This document shows, in pieces, positions 25,110 to 33,320 of a stretch of DNA of 33,642 nt (its first letter is position 1; each line of letters begins with the position of its first letter). The notes below the pieces were generated by a model. The model saw only the letters and a list, made by a program, of their open reading frames with translations, did no database searches and was not told the DNA's origin. Position numbers and translations under genes: made by a program. This stretch comes from Crocosphaera sp. (GTDB lineage: Bacteria; Cyanobacteriota; Cyanobacteriia; Cyanobacteriales; Microcystaceae): NCBI GenBank assembly GCA_030065205.1, contig JASJDN010000065.1, positions 1 to 33,642 on the forward strand, given 5' to 3'.

Positions 25110-25441
25110 TCAAGGTCACACATTAATCTATCTAAGGATCGCACCTTATTTCTATTTTAAAGGAAAAAGCTACGGGTTACTAACTTATCCATTAATTGTT
25201 CTTTTTCCTAGTCAACAATTACGTTGGGGTACTAATGATAACAATTTTTGGCCAGGATCAGGGTCATAACTTGCAAAAAATTTAATTTTACTTTACAATT
25301 GATCTAGAAATTAAACCCATCAATAACCATTGAGATTGTGTTGAAAAAATAAATAACTGTCATTGACATTAGTTCATAAGTGTTTTTGTAAATCCCTATC
25401 ACTATACCTGCAAACAAGTAACCATTAAGAGATAGTTAAAC
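25110..25441. promoter_or_regulatory. Divergent promoter region, helicase and sigma factor
   Basis: 332 bp without a supported gene. Toward the sigma gene there is a TTGACA at 25363-25368 and a TGTAAA at 25387-25392 (18-bp spacing), a plausible promoter about 50 bp before its ATG. For the helicase no clear promoter is seen. A 63-codon frame running through the left part overlaps the helicase start and is probably chance. Confidence 0.45.
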
Positions 25442-26335
25442 ATGGCAACCAAGAAAAAAGTAGATACCGTACGTCATTACCTTCAGTCTATTGGTAAAAC
25501 CCCTTTACTCTCAAGCAGTGAAGAAATCAAACTCGCTGAAGAAATCCAAGCGATGTTACCCCTATTAGAGAAGGAAGAATTAACCCCCGAAAAGGAAAAA
25601 ATTGTCTATAAAGGACAAAAAGCTAGGGACAAAATGATCCAGGCTAATTTGCGTCTGGTGGTGTCTATTGCCAAGAAATACCTGAATTCTGGACTCTCTT
25701 TATTAGATTTAATTCAGGAAGGAAGTTTAGGGTTAATTCGCGGAGTAGAAAAATTTGATCCCGCTCGAGGATATAAGTTTTCTACCTATGCCTATTGGTG
25801 GATTAGACAAGGAATTACCCGAGCGATCGCAGAACAAAGTCGTACCATTCGTCTTCCTATCCATATTAACGAAAACCTCAACAAATACCGTAAATCCATT
25901 CGAGAATTGACCTTAAAATTGGGTAGAAAACCCACACAAAAAGAGATAGCCGAAAATATGGAAATCTCTGTCGATAAGTTACAATTTTTGCAACAAGCAG
26001 CCTTTAGAACTAAGTCTCGCAGTTTGAATATTGTTATCGACGAAAATAACACCGAGTTAGGACAATTATTACCGGATGAAGATAGTGTTTCTCCGAGTGA
26101 TTTTGTCAAACATGAAGAGAAAGTTTCTCAAATTAATCGTATGTTAGAGAGTCTCTCTCCTCGACAAAAAGAAGTGATTATTTTACGTTTTGGCTTGCGA
26201 GATGGCAAACAAATGAGTTATAAAGCTATTGGAGAACAATGTGGAATCAGTCATGAAAGGGCCCGTCAAATTTACAGTCGTGCCTTAAGAATTTTACGCA
26301 AACAAACAGAGAAAATAGACAGAATTGCGGGTTAA
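25442..26335 (+). CDS. Group 2-like sigma-70 factor
   Basis: 297 residues, lacking region 1.1 as expected for non-essential (group 2) sigma factors of cyanobacteria. It has region 1.2 ([17 protein letters not shown]), region 2 ([58 protein letters not shown]), a region 3, and region 4 with [18 protein letters not shown] and the helix-turn-helix [27 protein letters not shown]. Regions 2.4 and 4.2 depart from the common cyanobacterial forms ([11 protein letters not shown] instead of RERVRQIE.KA), so promoter choice or regulation may differ. I do not assign a letter (SigB-E). The start ATG follows a plausible promoter. Confidence 0.9.
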   Translation: MATKKKVDTVRHYLQSIGKTPLLSSSEEIKLAEEIQAMLPLLEKEELTPEKEKIVYKGQKARDKMIQANLRLVVSIAKKYLNSGLSLLDLIQEGSLGLIRGVEKFDPARGYKFSTYAYWWIRQGITRAIAEQSRTIRLPIHINENLNKYRKSIRELTLKLGRKPTQKEIAENMEISVDKLQFLQQAAFRTKSRSLNIVIDENNTELGQLLPDEDSVSPSDFVKHEEKVSQINRMLESLSPRQKEVIILRFGLRDGKQMSYKAIGEQCGISHERARQIYSRALRILRKQTEKIDRIAG

Positions 26336-26338
26336 ATA

Positions 26339-26421
26339 GGGAAATGTTTTATCATATTTTTGGGGAGAAAGTCAATAATATGATATAATCCGTCAAGGTT
26401 ATTTTCTCCCTAAACATTTCC
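26339..26421. repeat. Nested inverted repeat upstream of the alpha/beta hydrolase
   Basis: GGAAATGTTT (26340-26349) pairs with AAACATTTCC (26412-26421), and GGGAGAAA (26363-26370) with TTTCTCCC (26403-26410). ATCATATT (26351-26358) and AATATGAT (26377-26384) offer a competing stem. The 83-bp unit fills most of the gap and ends one base before the ATG at 26423. It may be a MITE or an RNA switch-like leader. Confidence 0.45.
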
Positions 26422-26422
26422 T

Positions 26423-27292
26423 ATGGTTTTCCTGCCCTTTGAAGCCCAAAAGTTAACCGAAAAAACATCCATTGATTTAGTTAATCGCATTAAGTTTGAG
26501 GATATCTCTACGCCTTTATCCCCCAAATCTATTAGTACCAGTTATGTGCGCTGGGGAGAAGGGAATTCACCAATTTTATTAATTCATGGGTTCGATAGTT
26601 CTCTATTAGAATTTCGTCGTCTATTGCCTATCTTATCGCAACAGCATCGAACTTGGGCAGTGGACTTATTAGGATTTGGCTTTACTAAAAGAAACAGTGA
26701 GCTATTATTTAGTCCTGACACCATTAAGACCCATTTATACTATACTTGGAAAACTTTAATAGAGCAACCTGTTACTTTAGTCGGTGCCTCTATGGGAGGA
26801 GCAACCGCCATTGATTTTACGTTAACCTATCCCGAAGCGGTTAGCAAGTTAGTGTTAATTGATAGTGCGGGGTTAGCTGCACCTCCCAAAATAGGAAAAT
26901 TAATGTTTCCCCCGTTTGACTATTTAGCAACGGCATTTTTACGTAATCTTAAGGTAAGACAAAAGATTAGTGAATCTGCTTATTACGATAAAAGTTTTGC
27001 CAATAAAGATGCACAACTTTGTGCTGCTTTACATCTTCAGTGTGAAAGATGGAGTCAAGCATTAATTTCTTTTACCAAAAGTGGGGGGTATGGTTCCTTT
27101 AAACAAAAAATTATCAATCTTAAGCAACCCACCACCATTATTTGGGGAGAAAATGACAAAATTTTAGGCACAAAAGATGCAGATAAATTTAAGGAATTAA
27201 TGCCTAATAGTCAATTAATTTGGATTCCTCAATGTGGTCATGTTCCCCATTTAGAAAAAGCAGAATTAACCGCGAAAGCGATTATTAATTAA
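26423..27292 (+). CDS. Alpha/beta hydrolase
   Basis: 289 residues with the canonical fold. The oxyanion strand is ILLIHGFDSS, the nucleophile elbow is GASMGG (Ser123), the acid lies in TTIIWGENDKILG (Asp about 245), and the His is in PQCGHVPHLEKAE (about 275). This is the epoxide hydrolase/haloperoxidase-like branch; substrate unknown. The N-terminal 40 residues before the first strand are atypical. Its last 27 bp overlap the 3' end of the convergent Cys-rich gene. The gap to the sigma factor gene is filled by an inverted repeat that would fold over the ribosome binding region. Confidence 0.85.
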   Translation: MVFLPFEAQKLTEKTSIDLVNRIKFEDISTPLSPKSISTSYVRWGEGNSPILLIHGFDSSLLEFRRLLPILSQQHRTWAVDLLGFGFTKRNSELLFSPDTIKTHLYYTWKTLIEQPVTLVGASMGGATAIDFTLTYPEAVSKLVLIDSAGLAAPPKIGKLMFPPFDYLATAFLRNLKVRQKISESAYYDKSFANKDAQLCAALHLQCERWSQALISFTKSGGYGSFKQKIINLKQPTTIIWGENDKILGTKDADKFKELMPNSQLIWIPQCGHVPHLEKAELTAKAIIN

Positions 27293-27547
27293 ATGGGGAG
27301 GTTCCCAGTCTTCACAACTGATTGCTTCCTCCGTGAAGGCTTTATAAGGATGAATAGTACACTTTAAACAAGTTTCTCCTGTATAAAAAGAACAGCGATT
27401 GCAAGGAATTTGATGCAACTTTTTGAGGTAAAAAAATCCATCTTGAATGGCAAAGAAAATTGCACAAAAAAACCACAATAAAACCAACCAAATAAGTAAC
27501 GGACAAATCCAGCCCATTTGGGTCATAATAACTTTATGCAAGGCCAT
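27266..27547 (-). CDS. Small membrane protein with CX2C-X7-CX2C motif
   Basis: 93 residues from the ATG at 27547; a TTG two codons upstream is less likely. One hydrophobic span (about residues 13-34, ICPLLIWLVLLWFFCAIFFAI) is followed by a Cys-rich C-terminal half: CNRC, seven residues, CLKC, then a further Cys in EAISCEDWEP. The arrangement resembles small zinc-ribbon or iron-sulfur knuckles on a membrane anchor. The metal and role are unknown. Its 3' end overlaps that of the alpha/beta hydrolase by 27 bp, and it lies 59 bp downstream of a second hydrolase on the same strand. Confidence 0.65.
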   Translation of the reverse strand: MALHKVIMTQMGWICPLLIWLVLLWFFCAIFFAIQDGFFYLKKLHQIPCNRCSFYTGETCLKCTIHPYKAFTEEAISCEDWEPPHLINNRFRG

Positions 27548-27606
27548 AATCAAGCTCTATAAAACACCAACAAGAATGGCAACTGAAATCCCTGTGATTT
27601 CACAAG

Positions 27607-28350
27607 TTACGAAGAAACGACTTCCTGTTTTTTCTTTCCTGTTTCTTTTTCTAAACTGTGCCAAAAATTAGTAATTTTCTCACTCACCCATTCGGAATTG
27701 AGATAATGAAAAAAATGTCTTCCTTGAGAACATTCCCATAGCACATCCCCTGATTTTAACCAAGGTTTCCAAGCATTTAACTGATAAGTGGAAATGACGA
27801 GATCATCTCGACTCCCTCCAATAAATAAAGGTACCGAAACTAATTGAGGTGTGACACTCACTTGTTCAACTAAGGTATTAGGAGAAGGAGATGATAATAA
27901 ATCTTGTTCTAGAAGATAAACGAATAATTCGCTTTTAAAAGGACATTGACGACCAAACAAACTATAAACCATTTGGGTTAAGATAGTGTGGCGGTCGCAG
28001 GGTAATGTCTTTAACATGGCATAATAATGACTCTGCCAATCCACCCCTAAATTAGCCCCCACTGATAACAAGGTCAAAGACTTAACTCTCTCAGGATGAT
28101 GTTGTGCGTAGAGCATCCCTAACCAACCACTGGTACTATGACCAATCAAATGTACGGGTTCTTTTTGTTGTTTTAGATAATCGTGTAACAACACAAAAGC
28201 AGTATCAAGGGTAACGGGTTCATCGGGAGTTTGACTATATTCCCATAAAGCGACGGCATGATTTTGAGATAACTGACTAATCAGAGGACGGTTAAACCGT
28301 TGTAGAATGGGATTGACGCTTAACCATAAAGCAGTGGGAACAGAAGACAT
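27607..28350 (-). CDS. Alpha/beta hydrolase, second type
   Basis: 247 residues from the ATG at 28350 (MSSVPTALW); the frame continues 11 codons upstream to an earlier Met that I do not favour. The nucleophile elbow is IGHSTSGWLG (Ser in GHSTSG), the acid is in FIGGSRDDLV, and the His in CSQGRHFFHYLN. It lacks the usual N-terminal HGxG oxyanion strand, with only ALWLSVNPIL in that place, so the family is a divergent one. A thioesterase- or esterase-like role is possible. It is followed by the Cys-rich membrane protein gene on the same strand and preceded by the truncated IsiA/CP43-like frame, 95 bp upstream. Confidence 0.75.
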   Translation of the reverse strand: MSSVPTALWLSVNPILQRFNRPLISQLSQNHAVALWEYSQTPDEPVTLDTAFVLLHDYLKQQKEPVHLIGHSTSGWLGMLYAQHHPERVKSLTLLSVGANLGVDWQSHYYAMLKTLPCDRHTILTQMVYSLFGRQCPFKSELFVYLLEQDLLSSPSPNTLVEQVSVTPQLVSVPLFIGGSRDDLVISTYQLNAWKPWLKSGDVLWECSQGRHFFHYLNSEWVSEKITNFWHSLEKETGKKKQEVVSS

Positions 28351-28445
28351 AAAAACTCCAAAGTAAGAAAATTTAAGGCACAATTAAGATAGATTTCAAG
28401 CAGGAAAGTTAAGCGGATGTCCATTGAGTGTTGTCAGAGAACGCC

Positions 28446-28757
28446 TTAGACACCCCATAACTCCTTAGAAGAGATTAAGTGTAATACGCCAATAACAAAA
28501 AAGGAATTACTATCAATAACTTCTTCTTCCTGTCCTACCCCAAAACCTAACGTGGCTAAGTGAGGTAATAAGATTAACCCCTGTTCTCCCATCGGTAAAT
28601 CGGGAGAATAGGTTGAAAGTTCAAACAAAGTGAATGCAACCGCCCAAAACGTGATTAAAGCAGCGTGAGCAACCATAAATAACCCTGATTTTTCAGCAAA
28701 TATGGCATTTCCTGCCCACCAGTCATACTTGACTGTCGAATTTCCGTAAGTTTGCAT
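28446..28757 (-). pseudogene. Truncated IsiA/CP43-like chlorophyll-binding protein
   Basis: 103 residues that match only the N-terminus of the six-helix CP43/IsiA/Pcb antenna family: [37 protein letters not shown] (helix I), [18 protein letters not shown], and the start of helix II (GVLHLISS). Full-length relatives have roughly 340 residues or more, so about 70 percent is missing. Helix I also seems to lack three residues compared with the family (HAA directly before LI), removing one of the histidines expected there. The 95 bp after the stop show no continuation in any frame that I can see. Likely a decayed gene, or less likely a short expressed fragment. The family call is firm; the exact branch is not. 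Confidence 0.75.
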
Positions 28758-29088
28758 GATGACTTTTATGGACTAACATAATCAACACTTATTGCTATTT
28801 ATTATCAATAAGCTCACTGTTTAGATTACAGTAATTAGCAATAAAAGAATATTAAAAATTGTTTAATTTTTTGAATGTCAACGCGCTAAATCTATAGCAG
28901 TACAAAAACTTAGGTTTATTTACTTAATCACGGGTTTGATTTTCGATTAAGTAATTATACGGTGTTATGTTTCAGTATTTTTGTGGGTATGTTCAAATTA
29001 GTTGCACATCTAAATGAGTTACACATCTTGTTTCTGAATTTTTGTGCATTAAGGAAAATCGACTATTTTGGAAATTGAGGTTCTATTT
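28758..29088. promoter_or_regulatory. Divergent regulatory region with several repeats
   Basis: 331 bp between the IsiA-like fragment and the heme-oxygenase-fold gene, AT-rich and without a gene. Near the left side is CTTATTG/CAATAAG (28788-28794 with 28806-28812). In the middle TTACTTAATC (28920-28929) and GATTAAGTAA (28945-28954) are perfect 10-bp inverted arms. Closer to the right gene GTTGCACATCT (29001-29011) and GTTACACATCT (29018-29028) form a direct repeat with a 17-bp period. These look like protein-binding sites; the regulators are unknown. Confidence 0.45.
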
Positions 29089-29865
29089 ATGAGTACGTTG
29101 ACCACACTTACTTCTGAAACTTCAACAACTTATGAGGTTATTGATACTGCTGAGTTAGAGAGAATTCGAGTTCAACATAGTTGGATTAGTGAACCTATTT
29201 ATAAGGCTAGTAATATTGTTAAAAATCTACCGTTTTTTGACTGGTTAGAACAACTAAAATCCCCTCAAGAATTTAAACCAGTTGCCGTGCAATTATATTA
29301 TCATTCAGCTACTTTCCCTAAAGTGATGGGGTTAATGTTAGGACTAACCTCATTAAAAGAAAATCCGATGATGCCTTTCTATGCTAAACACGCTTTTGGA
29401 GAAGCTGATCATCATCAAATGTTAATGGAATGGATGCTGAAACACAAAATCCTACAGCAGTCTCAAGACATAGATAATATCATTCCTACACTGGAAACTA
29501 ATGCTTGTATCAATTTAGCTTATCAACTAGCCATTGAACAAGATCGGGCAAAATGGCTGGTCACGATCAATAGTGGAATTGAGCGATGCTCCAACGACTT
29601 TTTTAAAGCTGTTGCCCCAAAAATGTATCAACTGGGTGTAGGCGATCCCTATTTTGATATTCATGTTGAAGCCGATGAACACCACAGTATTATGGGAATG
29701 GATTATCTCGAACCGCTTGATCCTCAATCCCCACTAGCTCAGTCATTAATTGCTAAAGCGTTAGAAGGAATTAGTCTTTGGGCAGGAATGCTACATTCTT
29801 GGATTGGGATGGATTTCATTCCTCACTTTGATTTAGATGGTTCTTTGAAACATCGAATTCGTTAA
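29089..29865 (+). CDS. Heme-oxygenase-fold iron-containing redox enzyme
   Basis: 258 residues from the ATG at 29089; a TTG 21 bp upstream is open in frame but less likely. All-helical TenA/heme-oxygenase-like fold. Candidate metal ligands lie in LYYHSATFP, GEADHHQML and, most typically, HVEADEHHSIMG near the C-terminus, which resemble the Glu/His/Asp pattern of heme-oxygenase-like diiron oxidases and annotated iron-containing redox enzymes. Substrate is unknown; relatives act on fatty acids, amino acids or cofactor precursors. It is transcribed alone from a region rich in repeats, facing the IsiA-like fragment, and a GAAA-loop hairpin lies between it and lpxC. Confidence 0.75.
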   Translation: MSTLTTLTSETSTTYEVIDTAELERIRVQHSWISEPIYKASNIVKNLPFFDWLEQLKSPQEFKPVAVQLYYHSATFPKVMGLMLGLTSLKENPMMPFYAKHAFGEADHHQMLMEWMLKHKILQQSQDIDNIIPTLETNACINLAYQLAIEQDRAKWLVTINSGIERCSNDFFKAVAPKMYQLGVGDPYFDIHVEADEHHSIMGMDYLEPLDPQSPLAQSLIAKALEGISLWAGMLHSWIGMDFIPHFDLDGSLKHRIR

Positions 29866-29881
29866 TGACTGATGTTTTTAT

Positions 29882-29903
29882 ATGGTGGGAGAAATCCCCC
29901 CAT
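29882..29903. terminator. Hairpin between convergent genes
   Basis: ATGGTGGGA (29882-29890) pairs with TCCCCCCAT (29895-29903) with one mismatch and a GAAA loop. It sits between the stop at 29865 and the convergent lpxC stop at 29926 and could serve both directions; no clear T-tract. Confidence 0.45.
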
Positions 29904-29925
29904 ACTCCCCTTGTTCTGTTTTGGA

Positions 29926-30738
29926 CTAACTATATAATTGTTTTGCTAATTGAACATGAAGGGTATGACTGGCTTTATAGGCCAAAAAATGGGCTTGGGG
30001 AATAGTTCCCAATAAACTTAAATCCCCAATTAAATCTAACAGTTTATGGCGTACCGGTTCATTATCAAAGCGTAACGGGGGATTGAGCCAACCGGAGTGA
30101 TCGCAGACTAAAGCATTGTCTAAACTCCCCCCTTTAATTAATCCAGCTTGTTTCAGTTGTTCGATTTGATCGGCAAAGCCAAAGGTTCGGGCCGGAGCAA
30201 TAAATTCTTGAAAGGGTTCTTGTTGCGGGTTCCAACTCACCCACTGATTAGCGATCGCGTCATAAGGAAAATCAATACCATAGGTAAAACGGGTTTCTGG
30301 GGCAGGAATAGCAGCCACAAACGCATCACCATCCCTCACCCATACGGGTTCGCCTATAGGGCTTCCTATGGTCATTTTAGAAGGAGTCAGCCCCGATGCT
30401 AAGAGAGCATCTACCCAATTTTTAGCCGAACCATCCAATAAAGGAACTTCTGGCCCATCGATTTCAATACAAGCGTTTTCGATGCCACATCCCGTTAAAG
30501 CGGCCAGTAAATGTTCTACGGTGCGAACCGTCGCCCCCTCCCCGATTAATTCGGTGGATAATAGGGTTTGATTCACCGCCGAAACCGTAGCCCGAATGAT
30601 AGGCTTTTCCGGTAAATCAACCCGAACAAAATAACGGCCTCGTTGCTCATGGTTAGGCAATACGGTAACTTGAGTGTTGGCCCCAGAATGTAGGCCAACC
30701 CCTGACACTGTAAACGCTTTTTCTCTGGTGAATGCCAT
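29926..30738 (-). CDS. lpxC: UDP-3-O-acyl-N-acetylglucosamine deacetylase
   Basis: Zinc deacetylase catalysing the first committed step of lipid A synthesis. 270 residues, slightly shorter than the enterobacterial enzyme. Zinc ligands are His76 in TVEHLLAAL, His231 and Asp235 in [10 protein letters not shown]; the catalytic His258 is in KASHTLH. The substrate loop [15 protein letters not shown] is intact. It starts with ATG 12 bp after the omp85 stop, and its ribosome binding site GGAGG overlaps the end of omp85, so the two are probably translated from one message. fabZ and lpxA, often next in cyanobacteria, are not present downstream. Confidence 0.95.
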   Translation of the reverse strand: MAFTREKAFTVSGVGLHSGANTQVTVLPNHEQRGRYFVRVDLPEKPIIRATVSAVNQTLLSTELIGEGATVRTVEHLLAALTGCGIENACIEIDGPEVPLLDGSAKNWVDALLASGLTPSKMTIGSPIGEPVWVRDGDAFVAAIPAPETRFTYGIDFPYDAIANQWVSWNPQQEPFQEFIAPARTFGFADQIEQLKQAGLIKGGSLDNALVCDHSGWLNPPLRFDNEPVRHKLLDLIGDLSLLGTIPQAHFLAYKASHTLHVQLAKQLYS

Positions 30739-30749
30739 CGTAACCTCCG

Positions 30750-33320
30750 TTAAAATCTTTCCCCAATACCAAAATGAATTTGAGAATCTCCCTCATCATT
30801 GATCCCTAAATCAACCCGAATGGGACCAACAGGAGATTGTATTCTCACCCCCAGGCCATAACCATAACCGTCACTGGGTAATCCGCGCACCACCCCAGGA
30901 ATACCCCGAACCGACCGTTGAGATTTAATAGTTGTACCATAATCAAAGAACAGAGCCGCCCCAACGGCGGGAATAATGGGAAAGCGGTACTCAGCCGTCG
31001 CTTGAAAATAACTTCGTCCGTTACCCACTTCCCCTTCTCGGTAACCCCGTACCGAGTTACTACCCCCCACTACAAAGGCTTCATAAGGGGGTAAATCTTC
31101 TAAAACGGTTCCCGCTTGTACATTAAACGCTAACGCCTGGGGTTTGGGTTGATCGTCTTCAATAAACCCTAAATCGATGAAATCTACAGGAATATAGTAA
31201 CTATAATTTCCTCGCAAACGGGTAAAAGCAATACTCCCTTTACCCACCGGAAGGGTTTGTTCTACCCCTAAACGAATCACATAACCACTGGTGGGACGTA
31301 AGGGGTTATTACGAAAATCTTGAGCCGCCGCAAAGGTAAGGGTCAATAAGTCGTCCCGGCCCGAATCACTAAAGGCCAGGGGTTGTTCAGGAAACCCATT
31401 CAGAGGGGCAGATAATGGAGCAATATCCCCATCGGCGTTTTCGATTTGTACCCGTTGATAGTTAATGCCGGCGGTGAGTCGCCAGTCTGGTTTGGTAAAG
31501 GGATTATCCGCTAAAGGACGAGCAAAGGAAACCCCACCTCCTGTACGAATAACCCGGGGACTGTCAAAACCGTTGAGGGTTCTAATGGAAGAATCATCCC
31601 CATCAAAGACAAGGGAAATGGTTCGACGACGGAACCCGTTGACGGTATAAGCGGTACGATAGGGATCACCAGCGATCCAAGGATCGGTAAAACTGACATC
31701 CAGGAGGAGTTCTCTTTCCCCAACTTGCACTTCACCCCCGATGGTTTGGCCGTTCCCCCCTAGGTTCTGTTCTTGGTAACTAATGGTTCCAAACAGTCCA
31801 CTACTGGAACTAATCCCTGTTCCTGCGGCCAGTGAGCCGGTGTTTCCTTCCACTACGTCCACGTTAACAATCACTTCTCTGGGGTCTTCCCCTGGACTAA
31901 AGGAGATGCGGACATCTTCAAACAGTCCTAAGCCAAAAATCCGTTGTAGGTCAAATTGGGCGGTTCTGCGGTTAAAGACTTCTCCTGGTTCTAACTGCAT
32001 TTCACGGGTAACGATGAAGTTGCGGGTTCTACCGTCTACCGGTTCATCTTCGGCATCAAAGAAGCGAACTTGTATATCTTCGATTACCCCCTCAGCAATC
32101 ACTAAGGTCACAATTCCATCGTCGCTGACTTCTGGGGAACCAATGACTTGTGCGAGGTCGAACCCTTGTTCGGCGTACCATTCGTTAATAGCTTTGATGC
32201 CTTCTTGAAGATCCCGCAGGTTCAGGGTTTTACCGTATTGTTCCCCAAAAATTTCTTGCACTGTTTCAGGGGGAAGGGCGCGTTTATCTTCAATGTTGGG
32301 GACGGTACTCACCACCACTTGCTCTAAAATGGGGTTGACTTCTACGGCGTAAGTAATTCTGACCCCTAAAGGGGTGTCAGCAGGGGTGACTTCCACGTTA
32401 GCGAAGTAACCGGTGGCGTAAATGGCGTTTACGTCTTCTTGCAGTTGAGAACGGGTAGCGGTTCGCCCAGGTCGAGTTTGAATGGTGTTGTAAACTAAGT
32501 CTTCTAATTCGGGATCAGCCCCTTCAACCACCACTTCCACCACTAAAACTCTGGGTTCTTCCTCAGTGGTTTCTGTTGCTTCGGTTTCGGGTTGGGGGGT
32601 CGGAATGACTTCAGGGACCGGAACCACCGGAGTCTCATCTTCAGTGTCCCTCGGTGGAGTGGTTTGTTGGGCGGTTTCTGGCTGAGGAGTTGATTCGGCT
32701 GCGATCGCTTTGTCTAAGTTGGTTTCTAAGGATGATTGATCCTCACCAGATGAGTCTGGTGAGATGGCTGTCGCTGACTCAGACGACTTGTTCGAGGTTG
32801 ATATCGCTTCTTCTTTAAGGGTAGACACCCGAGGATAAGGGTCAACTGTTTCTGAGGAATCAGTTAATGGGGAATCTGAGGGGATAAAATCATTAGACTC
32901 CACCGTAACCACTGAGGCAGTTTCTTCGATGGTAGACACCGAAGGATAAGGCTCAACGGTGCTAGGAGACTCCTCTAACCAGGGATCTTGAATAACAGCA
33001 TAATTCAATACGCTTGCTTCTGGGTCCTTGACTGACTCTAGGGACTTCTCAGAGGAAGATAAGGCTTCTTGCATAGCAGAAACTTTGGGGTAAGGCTCAA
33101 CGGGGGTTGAAGACTTATCAGCCCATGATTCTGTAGTGACAGAGTCCAAAAACTCGAGATTGGTCGCTTCTGAGTCTTGGATACTAGCGACTGACGGGAC
33201 ATTTTGCCCCCTTATGGGTTTTTCTATCACCCATACGGTTGTTGTTGTCAGAATAATCCCCAACAAGGGAGGAAAATGTAACTTTTTGCTCTGGTTTGAC
33301 ACGTCCACACACCCAATCAA
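30750..33320 (-). CDS. Omp85/BamA-family outer membrane protein (Toc75-like)
   Basis: Inserts beta-barrel proteins into the outer membrane; relatives form the chloroplast import channel Toc75. Up to 856 residues: a hydrophobic leader, a long Ser/Thr/Glu/Pro-rich region (about 40-257) with three EPYPxVS-type units, three POTRA domains (from about 258), and a 16-strand barrel (about 510-856) with the conserved VRGY motif in [15 protein letters not shown] and a terminal Phe (GIGERF). The start is uncertain: TTG at 33320, or GTG codons 12 and 18 bp downstream. It is followed by lpxC, a common cyanobacterial pair. Confidence 0.9.
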   Translation of the reverse strand: MIGCVDVSNQSKKLHFPPLLGIILTTTTVWVIEKPIRGQNVPSVASIQDSEATNLEFLDSVTTESWADKSSTPVEPYPKVSAMQEALSSSEKSLESVKDPEASVLNYAVIQDPWLEESPSTVEPYPSVSTIEETASVVTVESNDFIPSDSPLTDSSETVDPYPRVSTLKEEAISTSNKSSESATAISPDSSGEDQSSLETNLDKAIAAESTPQPETAQQTTPPRDTEDETPVVPVPEVIPTPQPETEATETTEEEPRVLVVEVVVEGADPELEDLVYNTIQTRPGRTATRSQLQEDVNAIYATGYFANVEVTPADTPLGVRITYAVEVNPILEQVVVSTVPNIEDKRALPPETVQEIFGEQYGKTLNLRDLQEGIKAINEWYAEQGFDLAQVIGSPEVSDDGIVTLVIAEGVIEDIQVRFFDAEDEPVDGRTRNFIVTREMQLEPGEVFNRRTAQFDLQRIFGLGLFEDVRISFSPGEDPREVIVNVDVVEGNTGSLAAGTGISSSSGLFGTISYQEQNLGGNGQTIGGEVQVGERELLLDVSFTDPWIAGDPYRTAYTVNGFRRRTISLVFDGDDSSIRTLNGFDSPRVIRTGGGVSFARPLADNPFTKPDWRLTAGINYQRVQIENADGDIAPLSAPLNGFPEQPLAFSDSGRDDLLTLTFAAAQDFRNNPLRPTSGYVIRLGVEQTLPVGKGSIAFTRLRGNYSYYIPVDFIDLGFIEDDQPKPQALAFNVQAGTVLEDLPPYEAFVVGGSNSVRGYREGEVGNGRSYFQATAEYRFPIIPAVGAALFFDYGTTIKSQRSVRGIPGVVRGLPSDGYGYGLGVRIQSPVGPIRVDLGINDEGDSQIHFGIGERF

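Noticed and set aside
25078..25269. 63-codon frame overlapping the helicase start
   Set aside because: It overlaps the helicase N-terminus on the other strand and shows no family features.
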